Assembly: GCA_028284385.1 (NCBI GenBank)
Contig: JANQRT010000052.1
Coordinates: forward strand, 1-64,000
DNA: 64,000 nucleotides
Reading direction: 5' to 3'
Source: Opitutaceae bacterium
GTDB lineage: Bacteria > Verrucomicrobiota > Verrucomicrobiia > Opitutales > Opitutaceae
Shown: positions 8,955 to 17,652 of the stretch, in pieces
Layout of the letters: each line of letters begins with the position of its first letter
Position numbering within the stretch: position 1 is the stretch's first letter
Translations under genes and position numbers: made by a program
Notes under the pieces: model-generated
Told to the model about the DNA's origin: nothing
What the model saw: the letters and a program-made list of their open reading frames with translations, nothing else
Database searches by the model: none

Positions 8955-10418
8955 ATGTCCGTTCTACGAACCAAGTTGTTTCTTTTATTTGTCGCTAGCC
9001 TCGCTCTTTTTTCTGGCGCTCACGAGGAATTGCACAAGCAACCTCCCTGGCAAAAAGCAACTCAATGGCCAGACCGCATTGTCGCGACCATTGCTGAGGA
9101 TCCCACTACTAGCTTTTCGGTCACCTGGCGGACGGATATGAGCGTAGGAGTCGCGGTGGCGGAGATCGCCGAGGCAAAGCCGGAGGCTCGATTCGATATT
9201 CTCGCCGAGACCGTTCGAGGGACGACGACCCATCTCGAACTAGATCATATCGCAGGACCTGATGGCGATATCCCCATTATCCAAAATCATGGATTGCCTG
9301 CGGTTCACTATCATTCCGTGACCTTTCGCGATCTCAAGCCGGACACGCTCTATGCCTATCGCGTGCGAGGAACTCGAGGCAAGTGGAGTCCCTGGAGACA
9401 ATTGAGAACGGCTCCTGTCGATGGTCCCGTGCAATTCGTGTTTTTCGGTGATGCCCAAACCGGTATTCGCTCTCACATTACACGTACCTTCGACGCAGCA
9501 GCCAAGGCCGCTCCCTTCGCTCGATTCGCCATCCATGGAGGGGATTTGGTGAATACCGCCATGTACGATAAGGAATGGGCCGAATGGTTTCAGGCCGGTG
9601 GAAGAACCTTTGTTACCATTCCTTCAATACCAGTGCCTGGCAATCACGACTATTACAATTTCGACAAGTCCGAAAAGCTGTTCATTTCCAATCGAAAAGT
9701 AACTTCTTTCTGGCGGCCTCAATTCGAGCTTCCCGTCGTCAGGGAGCTGCCTGAGGATCTCCATGAAACGGTCTACGCCATTCGCTACAGCAAAGACTTG
9801 CACATCTTCGCTCTCGACAGTTCGGGAGTGTTCTTCGACAAGCAGTTGGCCTGGCTAGGCAAGTCGCTTAAGGCGAGCGATGCTACTTGGAAAATCGCCA
9901 CTATGCATCATCCGCTATTTTCCTTTGTCGGCGGCACCGAGCACCCCGCAACCAAGGATTTGCGCCTCCAGCTCCTTGATACGCTTGAGGAAAATGATCT
10001 AGACATGATGTTGACAGGCCATCGCCATACTTATCAGCGCGCGGAAAGCGGTAGGGGCGTGCATCGTTTCGAGATTAGCGATGCCCATGCTGTGGATACG
10101 GTGTTCGTGGTCACTGCTTCTTCAACCAAGCGAGGAGACACCAAGGTAGAAGGGTGGGATCGTTACAGCGAGGATCAAGGAGGAGACTTTTCTTTGGAAC
10201 GTTATGGCAATAAGGTACCGATCTTCGTGGTTATCGATATCGATGACGGCCAACTCCAGTACAAAGCGATCGATCCTCTGAACAACGTTTACGACGCCTT
10301 TCGCTTAGAGAAGGACAAAGCCGGGAAAAAGACTATCCATAATGAAGATCCCGCTTTGGGGCCCATCTATCGTAATGAAACCCTTGGACCGTACCGGGCT
10401 TGGGATGATCTTCGCTAA
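8955..10418 (+). CDS. Exported purple acid phosphatase-like metallophosphoesterase
   Basis: Secreted phosphoesterase of the purple acid phosphatase group, probably scavenging phosphate outside the cytoplasm. From the ATG at 8955 the protein has 487 residues: a signal peptide (1-22, ending FSGA), an N-terminal Fn3-like domain (about 40-155) and the catalytic domain. Metal-binding blocks are FFGDAQTG (D166), HGGDLVN (D197), PGNHDYY (N230, H231), MHHP (H318/H319) and TGHRHTY (H356, H358). The longer frame from 8937 adds six residues (MRRSIP) before the signal peptide. GATGAGGAG lies upstream and could serve as the ribosome site. Family assignment is firm; substrate is inferred. Confidence 0.9.
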   Translation: MSVLRTKLFLLFVASLALFSGAHEELHKQPPWQKATQWPDRIVATIAEDPTTSFSVTWRTDMSVGVAVAEIAEAKPEARFDILAETVRGTTTHLELDHIAGPDGDIPIIQNHGLPAVHYHSVTFRDLKPDTLYAYRVRGTRGKWSPWRQLRTAPVDGPVQFVFFGDAQTGIRSHITRTFDAAAKAAPFARFAIHGGDLVNTAMYDKEWAEWFQAGGRTFVTIPSIPVPGNHDYYNFDKSEKLFISNRKVTSFWRPQFELPVVRELPEDLHETVYAIRYSKDLHIFALDSSGVFFDKQLAWLGKSLKASDATWKIATMHHPLFSFVGGTEHPATKDLRLQLLDTLEENDLDMMLTGHRHTYQRAESGRGVHRFEISDAHAVDTVFVVTASSTKRGDTKVEGWDRYSEDQGGDFSLERYGNKVPIFVVIDIDDGQLQYKAIDPLNNVYDAFRLEKDKAGKKTIHNEDPALGPIYRNETLGPYRAWDDLR

Positions 10419-10491
10419 ACAACGGTGTCTAGGCCGCTAAGCCTCTGATCGTTGAATTATTGAATCAGGATCGAAATGTATCCCTAAAATA

Positions 10492-10935
10492 GTGACAGAT
10501 CGATCTGTGAGAATCGCGAAATTTACCACTAAGGATGAATGTTACCAGAAGGCCTTGGCTTTAAGAGACGCTTACCTTAGAATTCCGCTTGACCTCTCCT
10601 TAGCCGATGAAGACCTCACGGACGAAGGCGACCAATTGCATTATGGTCTGTTTGAAGGTGGGCAATTGGTGGCTTGCGTTACCCTCATGCCAATAGGGTC
10701 AACTAAAGCCAAGCTAAAGCAAATGGTAGTGGAGCAGTCGAGACAAGGCCAAGGATTAGGAAGGGAGCTCATAGAAGAAATGGAACGGCTGGCAAAGAAG
10801 GAAGGAATCGACAGGATCGAGATGGCCGCCCGGTGCGAAGCGATCGGTTTCTACAGGAACCTGGGCTACTCCGCCGAAGGCGACGTCTTCACCGAGGTCG
10901 GGATCGATCACATGAAGATGTCGAAAGGCATTTAG
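10492..10935 (+). CDS. GNAT N-acetyltransferase
   Basis: A 147-residue single-domain acetyltransferase. The acetyl-CoA motif is clear in LKQMVVEQSRQGQGLGRELIEEMERLAKKEG (pyrophosphate loop RQGQGLG), and the C-terminal AIGFYRNLGYSAEGDVFTEVGIDHMKMSK is characteristic of the YjcF/ElaA-like GNATs. It starts with GTG; no ATG is available upstream of the conserved part. It lies 73 bp after the phosphatase gene on the same strand, and co-transcription is possible. Substrate unknown. Confidence 0.85.
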   Translation: MTDRSVRIAKFTTKDECYQKALALRDAYLRIPLDLSLADEDLTDEGDQLHYGLFEGGQLVACVTLMPIGSTKAKLKQMVVEQSRQGQGLGRELIEEMERLAKKEGIDRIEMAARCEAIGFYRNLGYSAEGDVFTEVGIDHMKMSKGI

Positions 10936-10943
10936 ATGCGCCA

Positions 10944-10959
10944 AGCGTGGCGACACGCT
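10944..10959. repeat. Short palindrome after a GNAT gene
   Basis: AGCGTG and CACGCT arms separated by GCGA, 8 bp after the stop codon. It resembles a REP-type hairpin but has no T-run and no family partner in this window, so its nature is uncertain. Confidence 0.3.
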
Positions 10960-11039
10960 CATCCGAAGAATAAGCAGCGAAGAAAGCTTCGCGTAATGGC
11001 CTCAGTTGCATCTTCAAATGATCCGCAAAATAAAAGCGC

Positions 11040-11555
11040 TTACATCCAATCCGAGCCTTTTATTGCATTGCGAATTCTGGCTTTAGTGGATCCTGCTTCT
11101 TCATCCATGCCTGCTTGCAAGAGAGGGAGAACATCATTTCTGTATTCAGAAAACTGATCGGCCAGAACATAAAGTCCATTAAAGGTCCATGCTTTTACGA
11201 ATTTGTTGCTGCTATCAAGCAAGTTTTTAAGCGTAACGAATAAACGGTTACGCGAAGCCTTTGGAATCTTCAGATGGGGAAATATTTGCAGGATATGGAG
11301 TTGGGCTTCCCAGTGAAGTTCCTTTTCGAGCAATGCCAGCAGGGCTTTCGTTTGAACAGCAGTAAGAAGCTGACCTTCTTCCAGTCCCCGCTTCAGTAGC
11401 CAAGTGGAACCTGCTTGCAGGATTTGGCTACTTTCCTTTGCCAGACTGCAGAGTGTATCCAATTCTTCCGTGCTGAATAGAAGATTGCCAGCAATGTTTT
11501 CCAATGGAGCCTTATGCTTTCCGTCGTAGGTTAACAGCGCCGCTTTTAAGTCCAC
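11040..11555 (-). CDS. HEAT/armadillo-like helical repeat protein, hypothetical
   Basis: Not assignable to a named family. The 171-residue sequence is built of amphipathic helices, for example WLLKRGLEEGQLLTAVQTKALLALLEKELHWEAQLHILQIFP and SNKFVKAWTFNGLYVLADQFSEYRNDVLPLLQ. The pattern suggests two to four HEAT-like repeats. There is no signal peptide or membrane segment. It ends a minus-strand run of five genes (AlkD-like, SRPBCC, DHFR-like and this one, with a membrane protein upstream) whose spacing of 6-20 bp suggests one operon. A protein-interaction role is a guess from the fold type. Confidence 0.65.
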   Translation of the reverse strand: MDLKAALLTYDGKHKAPLENIAGNLLFSTEELDTLCSLAKESSQILQAGSTWLLKRGLEEGQLLTAVQTKALLALLEKELHWEAQLHILQIFPHLKIPKASRNRLFVTLKNLLDSSNKFVKAWTFNGLYVLADQFSEYRNDVLPLLQAGMDEEAGSTKARIRNAIKGSDWM

Positions 11556-11561
11556 TTACTT

Positions 11562-12152
11562 TTATTGTGCCGTTCCTTTGGGTCGGTAGAAACTCATCAC
11601 CACGCCATTGGACGTCGATCCCGATTTTATCAGTTCTAGTTCGATCGGCGACTCGCCTTGGTCGAACAATCGTTTGCCGGAGCCCAGCATTACAGGGAAT
11701 GTCCAAAGACGAAATTCATCTATCAGCTGATGGTCGTGCAACAGCTGTAGCAACTGCCAGCTTCCGTGAACCTGAAGGAGTGGTCCCTCCTGTTCTTTTA
11801 ATTGTGAGACTTCCTTCGCTATATCTCCATTCAGTATCACCGAATTATGCCATTCAAGAGACTTCGAAGTCGAGGTCGCTACGTACTTTCTGGCGCTGTT
11901 CAATTTATTGGATACAGGGTCATCACCCGCGTTGGGAAAATGACCGGCAAACAGATCGTAGGTTTTTCGACCGAGTAGCAAGTCGTAAGGCTCGGCCATC
12001 GCTTCCGCCATCACCTGCGCCATGACATCGCTCCAGTAGGGAGCTGCCCAGCCTCCATGAGCAAAGTCTCCGGAGCGATCCTCGTCTGGGCTAGCAGGAG
12101 CCTGCATGACTCCATCCAGTGTTTGAAAAACTAATACAGCCAGTTTTCTCAT
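11562..12152 (-). CDS. Dihydrofolate-reductase-like (RibD C-terminal domain) protein
   Basis: A 196-residue protein of the YyaP/RibD-C group, with the dihydrofolate-reductase fold and predicted NADPH binding. It begins MRKLAVLVFQTLDGVMQAP and contains the family blocks LLLGRKTYDLFAGHFP, VATSTSKSLEWHNSVIL and LLQVHGSWQLLQLL. The actual substrate of such stand-alone proteins is generally unknown. The ATG at 12152 is chosen because it overlaps the TGA of the upstream SRPBCC gene (ATGA), a normal coupling arrangement; a start five codons earlier is possible. Confidence 0.85.
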   Translation of the reverse strand: MRKLAVLVFQTLDGVMQAPASPDEDRSGDFAHGGWAAPYWSDVMAQVMAEAMAEPYDLLLGRKTYDLFAGHFPNAGDDPVSNKLNSARKYVATSTSKSLEWHNSVILNGDIAKEVSQLKEQEGPLLQVHGSWQLLQLLHDHQLIDEFRLWTFPVMLGSGKRLFDQGESPIELELIKSGSTSNGVVMSFYRPKGTAQ

Positions 12153-12607
12153 GAGCTTTTTTCGCAAAGCTCCTTGAGCAACTGTAGCGCTTTGGGCCAG
12201 GATTCGGCGAACATCTTCTCAAATGCTTCGTCGGTTTCCATAATCACTCGAATCTGGGTAACGCCTTCGTTTTCCGCGAAGGTATAGTGTTCGGTAGTAC
12301 CCACCCATTTATCAACGAACTCCCCAGTATTGTCTTCGTTTCCCTCCTTGTCGAGCATAGCCACATGCTTGGCTAGGATCTCCTGGCAGGGCTCGACCTT
12401 CTCTAAAAGCGCTCTCGTTCCTCCCATATTCGGGTCTATGAAATCAATATGGCGTCCTTGTATCCATTCTCCACGGTACTCGGACGCGGGGGAGAAGCCT
12501 TTCACCCACTCCTTGTAGCTTTCGGGTCCCAGCATGACGTCCCAGACGACCTTGCAGGACGCGTCGATTTCCGTTTCGTATTTTAATGTCTTCATTTTTC
12601 CAATCAT
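12149..12607 (-). CDS. SRPBCC (AHSA1-like) domain protein
   Basis: A 152-residue START/Bet v1-type domain of the AHSA1 group, which forms a hydrophobic cavity for small ligands. The opening KYETEIDASCKVVWDVMLGPESYKEWV and the C-terminal helix AFEKMFAESWPKALQLLKELCE are typical. An in-frame ATG at 12595 (MKTLKYETEI) may be the true start. The gene is coupled by ATGA overlap to the DHFR-like gene and follows the AlkD-like gene by 10 bp. Ligand unknown; SRPBCC and YyaP/RibD-C genes are often found together as stress-associated accessory genes, which is inference here. Confidence 0.83.
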   Translation of the reverse strand: MIGKMKTLKYETEIDASCKVVWDVMLGPESYKEWVKGFSPASEYRGEWIQGRHIDFIDPNMGGTRALLEKVEPCQEILAKHVAMLDKEGNEDNTGEFVDKWVGTTEHYTFAENEGVTQIRVIMETDEAFEKMFAESWPKALQLLKELCEKSS

Positions 12608-12617
12608 CTACTCGCGT

Positions 12618-13343
12618 TCATTTTCTAGCAAGGAATTCCGCTCGTTCTTGGCCCTTCAAATCTCGGATGGCATAGGACGTGATGGTCTTGGAAACGTTCT
12701 GTTTCCTTAATTTGAATACGTAGTCCAAAACGCGTTTCCTGTCTGAACGCATCAGATCCTTGAGTGCCCAGCCAACGCCTTTCTGCACAAGGTCTTCGGG
12801 CGCGTTCTTCAAGTTGTCGCACATCTTCAGCGCGAAATCATTGAACAGTCCCGATTTGGCAACCTTTCGAGTGAAAAGGACCACGCTCATTCGCCTGAGC
12901 CACATATCCTTATCCTGATTCCATTTTTGTACGAGCTCCAGGAATGGCTCAGGGTGATTGAACAATACATTTCGGAGCAGAGAAGCGGAAAATCCGTCCA
13001 CTTTGCTCCAGCCGTGTAAGCGGCGGACGATTCGATCGAGTTCGCCAAAGCGCTCAGGTGTGAAATAGTCGGAATGCGGCTCGAGAATCAACAGACCGAA
13101 CGTTTGCTGTTCGCCGAAACCAGAACGAATCAAACGGTTGGCCAGTTTGATCTGGTCCTTGAGCTCGAACTGGCGAATGGCAGATCGGTGGTTCTTGAAA
13201 ATCTCTTTCAAGGCTGGCATGCGAACGCCGTAGGCCTTGTAGCGAGGATCCGATTCGTCAGCATCTGCCTTGTAAGGGCTTATTCTGCCTGCTGCTTCCA
13301 GATCGTGAATAATCTGGCCATGCAATTGGCTTAGGTCGCTCAT
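12618..13343 (-). CDS. AlkD-like DNA alkylation repair protein
   Basis: Predicted DNA glycosylase of the AlkD (HEAT-repeat) family that removes positively charged alkylated bases. From the ATG at 13343 (MSDLSQLHGQ) it has 241 residues, the usual length; the frame extends 42 codons further upstream, but that segment has no family features. Residues matching the AlkD pocket are seen: W and D in HGWSKVDGFS, R in MWLRRMSVVLF and W in GVGWALKDLMR. The first conserved block is YGVRMPALKEIFK. It is the first of the minus-strand run continuing with the SRPBCC and DHFR-like genes. Confidence 0.85.
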   Translation of the reverse strand: MSDLSQLHGQIIHDLEAAGRISPYKADADESDPRYKAYGVRMPALKEIFKNHRSAIRQFELKDQIKLANRLIRSGFGEQQTFGLLILEPHSDYFTPERFGELDRIVRRLHGWSKVDGFSASLLRNVLFNHPEPFLELVQKWNQDKDMWLRRMSVVLFTRKVAKSGLFNDFALKMCDNLKNAPEDLVQKGVGWALKDLMRSDRKRVLDYVFKLRKQNVSKTITSYAIRDLKGQERAEFLARK

Positions 13344-13490
13344 GTTTTCTTTGGTCTTACTGCGTTTGACATGATGAAACGCGTAGTGACTTCCGAGCGA
13401 AAGCCTAAACTTAAGCTTACTGATCGCCTCTATGTAGCCCTCAGGATGTGGCATACCCGATCCAGCCAACTGGCCAGGTCAATTTCTGAG

Positions 13491-13970
13491 TCAGGCTTCT
13501 TGAGCGGCTGTCGGCTTGATGGATTGAAGTATCGAATTTTCATCCACATTTTCAATACTACCCAGCGCTTTCATCTGCTGTGATGCTTCTTCAGTGACAT
13601 CATTAAATAGAGATAGCGTTTCAGAAGGAAAGTCTGGCGTGGTTTCGGCATCTATCTTAAACAACTGTATCTCGTTCAGCAGGTTGTTTATCACATGCTG
13701 ACTCGATTTGAGCATTGCCTTGTAGACCTTCGCTTTTTCCACTTCGACCTCATGCTGTTTCTGATTCTTGATCAGGTTGAGGATGACGAAAATAGAAAAA
13801 AGGAATAGCGGAATAACAATTTCATCCACTTCATAGTCTTCAAACAACCACAGGAAATGCGCAAGCGCTTCAAAGGCTTCGATTTCAAATACAAGTATGC
13901 ACAGGAAACTAATCAGTGACGCTACAAAACCAAATAGCGTTATTTTGTATTTAGTTATTTTGGAATGCAT
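13491..13970 (-). CDS. Two-helix membrane protein with cytoplasmic helical domain, hypothetical
   Basis: Not recognised. The 159-residue protein has two hydrophobic segments, about residues 10-30 and 50-68, then a hydrophilic helical part containing SSQHVINNLLNEIQLFKI. This stretch resembles the phosphoacceptor helix of HisKA-type sensor kinases (H followed by NNLL), but there is no ATP-binding domain, so it is not a complete kinase. It lies 147 bp upstream of the AlkD-like gene on the same strand. The A/T-rich coding region and the A/T-rich 200 bp upstream differ somewhat from neighbours, which may hint at acquisition; this is a visual impression only. Confidence 0.6.
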   Translation of the reverse strand: MHSKITKYKITLFGFVASLISFLCILVFEIEAFEALAHFLWLFEDYEVDEIVIPLFLFSIFVILNLIKNQKQHEVEVEKAKVYKAMLKSSQHVINNLLNEIQLFKIDAETTPDFPSETLSLFNDVTEEASQQMKALGSIENVDENSILQSIKPTAAQEA

Positions 13971-14169
13971 AGGGAAAAATAGCTAACCGAATCCTTTGTT
14001 GTTGTTTGGCTGAGGTAGCGAAAACACTTTGACTTAGTATTTCCCCTATCTGGGACTCGTAATTTCTAACGTATTGAATTCGTTTTTCCATCCCTGACAA
14101 GAAATAATACTTAGTAAACAAAGTTTACTTACAGTTTACTTTATTGCCAAGCTAATCGACGGATCTTTG

Positions 14170-15324
14170 CTAAAGGTGTCCCAAAAGTAACTCTCGAAAG
14201 TCTGTAGCCTCAGGCATTCTGGGATTAGTGAGACGGCAGTGATCGACTTCGCAGAGTGGTATTAGCTTTTCAATGTCATCGTCCGTAGTGATGTTGAAGG
14301 TCTCCAGGTTGGAGGGTATGTTCAGCTCGTTATTGAGTTGGCGGATATGATCGATGAAGGCATCGGCGCATTCGTCATCGCTTTTCGTCTCAACGTGAAT
14401 GGATACGGCTTGGGCCAGTTGACGGAAGCGGGGGAGACAACTTTCCCGATTGAATTCCAGGCAGGCGGGTAGCAGGAGGGCATTGAGCGTACCGTGATGT
14501 CCTCCGAAGAGAGCTCCTACAGCGTGGGATATCGAGTGAACAATGCCTAGACCTTTGGCGAAGCCCATGCCGCCCATCATGGCGGAAGCCATGACATTGG
14601 CGCGGGCTTCTAGATTTGAGCCGTCTTTGTAAGCAGTTAACAGGGAGCCGTGATTGAGCCGAATGCCCTCGAGGGCGATACCCGAAATGACCGGATTGAA
14701 TTTTGGCGATATGTACTCCTCCACGCAATGGGTGAAAGCATCCATGCCGGTTCCGGCAGTCAGGAAAGGGGGCAAGCCGAGAGTGAGCTCCGGATCGCAG
14801 ATGGAGATGGAGGAAAAGAGTCGTTCGCCCACTACCGCAATCTTGATGCCGTTGGTTTCCTCAATCAGCATGGTGCCGCGAGCCACTTCGCTGCCGGTTC
14901 CTGCCGTGGTGGGGATGGCAATCATGGGTGGAATGGGTTCGGTCATCTTCAGCCAGCCTTGATTGAGGATCCCGTAGTCGTTGAGCGGCCCTTGGTGATG
15001 AACCATGAGGCGGATACCCTTAGCTCCATCAATCGCGCTTCCGCCTCCCAGGCCAATGATCCCATCGCATCCGTTTTTATGGTACACTTCAACGCCTGCT
15101 CGGACGTTTGCTTCGGTTGGATTGGGATCGACCTCGGAGAAAATGGATACGCTGGCCGGAAGATCGGCCTTTTGAATGATCTCGTCGAGTAAACCGCAAT
15201 CCACTAACCCTCGGTCTGTGACAAGCAGCGGTTTTTCGACTTTCAGGCTGGCTAGGCAATCATTTAAGGAAGCGATGGCGCCCGCTCCAAAGTTTACTTT
15301 GTTAGGAAAGGCGAATGTATCCAT
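14170..15324 (-). CDS. Iron-containing alcohol dehydrogenase
   Basis: NAD(P)-dependent group III alcohol dehydrogenase of 384 residues, interconverting alcohols and aldehydes or ketones in the cytoplasm. The opening FAFPNKVNFGAGAI, the nucleotide-binding GLGGGSAIDGAKGIRL, the PTTAGTGSEV block and the metal-ligand region GMDAFTHCVEEY ... HSISHAVGALFGGHHG are all present, so the enzyme should be active. It is followed upstream on the same strand by an SDR gene 91 bp away. In the context of the glycosidases nearby, a role in short-chain alcohol or sugar-derived aldehyde metabolism is plausible but not shown. Confidence 0.92.
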   Translation of the reverse strand: MDTFAFPNKVNFGAGAIASLNDCLASLKVEKPLLVTDRGLVDCGLLDEIIQKADLPASVSIFSEVDPNPTEANVRAGVEVYHKNGCDGIIGLGGGSAIDGAKGIRLMVHHQGPLNDYGILNQGWLKMTEPIPPMIAIPTTAGTGSEVARGTMLIEETNGIKIAVVGERLFSSISICDPELTLGLPPFLTAGTGMDAFTHCVEEYISPKFNPVISGIALEGIRLNHGSLLTAYKDGSNLEARANVMASAMMGGMGFAKGLGIVHSISHAVGALFGGHHGTLNALLLPACLEFNRESCLPRFRQLAQAVSIHVETKSDDECADAFIDHIRQLNNELNIPSNLETFNITTDDDIEKLIPLCEVDHCRLTNPRMPEATDFRELLLGHL

Positions 15325-15415
15325 AAGTAAAATATCTAGAACCGCGAATGGATGCGAATAAACGCTAGCAATCTAGGAAACGAATTTGTGTTAGTGGGCG
15401 TTTATTTTTAGTTTT

Positions 15416-16174
15416 CTATCCCCGGCCAACAAAGGGCATTCGGGTGGCCATGACCGTCATGGTGAGTACATTGGCATCTAGCGGAAGGTTAGCCATGTAA
15501 ACTACGGCGTTGGCCACGTTTTCCGGGTCCATGGTGGGTTCGATGCCGATAGAGCCATCGGCTTGAGGAACGCCATCCTTCATGCCGGACGTCATTTCGG
15601 TAAGAGCGTTGCCTATATCGATCTGGCCGCAGGCGATTTTGTACTTTCTGCCGTCGAGCGAAGTGGATTTGGTCAATCCCGTGATAGCGTGCTTGGTTGA
15701 GGTATAGGCTGCGGAATTCGGGCGTGGAGTGTGAGCTGAGATGGAGCCATTGTTAATGATACGCCCGCCTTGCGGATCCTGATCTTTCATGAGCCGAAAG
15801 GCTCCTTGGGTGCAAAGAAAAGCTCCGGTGAGATTGATGTCGACAGTGGCTTTCCAATCCCCGTATTCAATATCCTCCAACAAGCTCTTTGGTCCGAAGG
15901 TTCCAGCGTTGTTGAACAGTACGTCGAGCCGGCCGAAGGTTTCCTTAGTCTTGGCGAAGAGGGCGTTGACGCTTTCCGGATCAGTCAGGTCGCTGGGAAC
16001 TACCAGGGCGCTGGCTCCCGATTCGCGAGCTTCGTCGGCGACCGCTTCGAGCGGCTCAGGTCGGCGCCCGGCTAGAACGACGGAATAGTAGTCGCGAGCC
16101 AAGGCGAGTGTCACACATTTTCCAATACCGGAGCCAGCCCCGGTAATTAAAGCTATTTTTCTGTCAGAGCTCAT
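15416..16174 (-). CDS. Short-chain dehydrogenase/reductase (SDR)
   Basis: Classical SDR oxidoreductase of 252 residues. The NAD(P)-binding TGAGSGIG, the NNAG block, the catalytic serine in [10 protein letters not shown] and the YxxxK pair in [15 protein letters not shown] are all visible, so activity is expected. The C-terminus [10 protein letters not shown] is a common ending among SDRs with unassigned substrates. The gene is divergent from the SMP-30 lactonase gene across 45 bp, and lies upstream of the alcohol dehydrogenase gene. Together these suggest sugar or polyol oxidation, as inference. Confidence 0.92.
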   Translation of the reverse strand: MSSDRKIALITGAGSGIGKCVTLALARDYYSVVLAGRRPEPLEAVADEARESGASALVVPSDLTDPESVNALFAKTKETFGRLDVLFNNAGTFGPKSLLEDIEYGDWKATVDINLTGAFLCTQGAFRLMKDQDPQGGRIINNGSISAHTPRPNSAAYTSTKHAITGLTKSTSLDGRKYKIACGQIDIGNALTEMTSGMKDGVPQADGSIGIEPTMDPENVANAVVYMANLPLDANVLTMTVMATRMPFVGRG

Positions 16175-16219
16175 AACATTCTAAATGGGGGGAACAAATA
16201 AAGCCCAACGAAGGAGTCG

Positions 16220-17386
16220 ATGAGTGTCGAAGGCAACGAGAATATTGCGAGACTCTCGCTTGATTTCAGTCTTACTGGTCAGAGCCCAAAGACAAAGTCG
16301 GGTATTGCGTCTTGGGCCTTCGGTTCTAGTATCGGGCAAAACCTATATCTCGTTTTGAAAAGTAGAATCCTGACCCCTCTTCCGCTCCTATTGGCGGTTC
16401 TTCTTAATTTCGCAGGAATGAGCCTTCTAGCTCAAGACTCGACCAATTTTCCTGTTCTGGGAAAAGTGGTTCGACTCGACCCTAGATTAGACGATCTCCT
16501 GCCAAGCGATGCCAAGCTTGAAGTGATCACTTCCGGTTTCAAATGGACGGAAGGTCCCGTCTGGAACCGGGAAGGCGATTTTCTGGTATTTTCGGAAATC
16601 CCGAGTAATACGGTTAAGAAATGGGTGGAAGGCGAAGGCGTTAGCGACTACCTGCATCCATCAGGCTACACGGGGGTCGCCGACTATGGAGGCGAGCCCG
16701 GGAGCAATGGCCTTTATTATGACCCTGAGGGTCGTCTCATTTCCTGCGAGCATGGCGATCGGCGTGTTTCGATTCTCACTCCTGGCGGCGGCAAACGTAC
16801 TCTGGTCGATAATTATCAAGGCAAGCGTTTCAACAGCCCCAATGATTTGGTCATGAATTCCAAAGGCGATCTGTACTTTACCGATCCGCCCTATGGCTTG
16901 CCTCAGCGGTGGGAAGATCCTCGCCGGGAATTGGAATTTTGCGGGATCTATCTCCTTCGCGCGAGTGGCGAGCTTGTCCTTCTTAATGACGAGATGGTTC
17001 GGCCTAATGGCATCGGACTATCGCCTGACGAGAAGACTCTCTACGTGGCCCAGTCGCATATCAGCGCTCCGGTAATCATGGCGTATCCAGTCAAGAAGGA
17101 CGGTACAGTCGGAAAAGGCAGGGTGTTGTTTGACGCAACTCCTTTCAAGGAAGAGGGTCGCAAGGGGATGCCCGACGGCTTGGAGGTGGATCACAAGGGC
17201 AACTTGTGGGCGTCCTGTCCCGAAGGGATCTATGTCATCACGCCGGATGGCGATTTGCTTGGCCGTCTTGAGACGGGCGAAGCGACAAGCAACTGCGCTT
17301 GGGGCAACGATGGATCCATGCTGTATATCACGGCGGACACCTATGTTCTTCGTATTCAGACCAAGGTTACGGGATTAGGATTTTGA
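16220..17386 (+). CDS. SMP-30/gluconolactonase family protein, exported or membrane-tethered
   Basis: Six-bladed beta-propeller lactonase-like protein of 388 residues, predicted to open sugar lactones. Family blocks include FKWTEGPVWNREGDFLVFSEI, GSNGLYYDPEGRLI, FNSPNDLV and DPPYGLP, and PNGIGLSPDEKTLYVA. A hydrophobic stretch (about 52-70) ending FAGMSLLAQ looks like a signal peptide, preceded by an unusual 45-residue N-terminal extension. The ATG at 16220 has AAGGAG three bases upstream, which supports the long form. An in-frame TTG at 16355 would give a conventional signal peptide. Substrate unknown. Confidence 0.87.
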   Translation: MSVEGNENIARLSLDFSLTGQSPKTKSGIASWAFGSSIGQNLYLVLKSRILTPLPLLLAVLLNFAGMSLLAQDSTNFPVLGKVVRLDPRLDDLLPSDAKLEVITSGFKWTEGPVWNREGDFLVFSEIPSNTVKKWVEGEGVSDYLHPSGYTGVADYGGEPGSNGLYYDPEGRLISCEHGDRRVSILTPGGGKRTLVDNYQGKRFNSPNDLVMNSKGDLYFTDPPYGLPQRWEDPRRELEFCGIYLLRASGELVLLNDEMVRPNGIGLSPDEKTLYVAQSHISAPVIMAYPVKKDGTVGKGRVLFDATPFKEEGRKGMPDGLEVDHKGNLWASCPEGIYVITPDGDLLGRLETGEATSNCAWGNDGSMLYITADTYVLRIQTKVTGLGF

Positions 17387-17464
17387 ATGATGAAGGGGTA
17401 ATCTTTTAACAACGAAACACGCGAAATAGACGAAAAGGATTGCTGCTATGGATAATAATCAATC

Positions 17465-17528
17465 GGACGACTCCGCGAGTCGTCCCTACCTTGTGAGTTG
17501 CTGGTAGGGACGAGTTGCTAACTCGTCC
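17465..17528. repeat. REPIN-like pair of inverted REP palindromes
   Basis: Two 21-bp hairpins face each other. The first is GGACGACTC/GAGTCGTCC (17465-17485) followed by CTACC; the second is preceded by GGTAG and has arms GGACGAGTT/AACTCGTCC (17508-17528). Inverted REP pairs of this design are the classical REPIN form. A single copy of the same family, with GGTAG, lies at 25012-25037. Confidence 0.75.
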
Positions 17529-17652
17529 TATGCTTATTCTATCCATTGAAATGCATTCAATAAATGTACACCCAAAGAAACCTGTTATGCGTCATTCGTG
17601 ATTTTCGAATGTTTCGTTGTTCGAAAATCTTAACTAAATCGAAGGTATTAAT

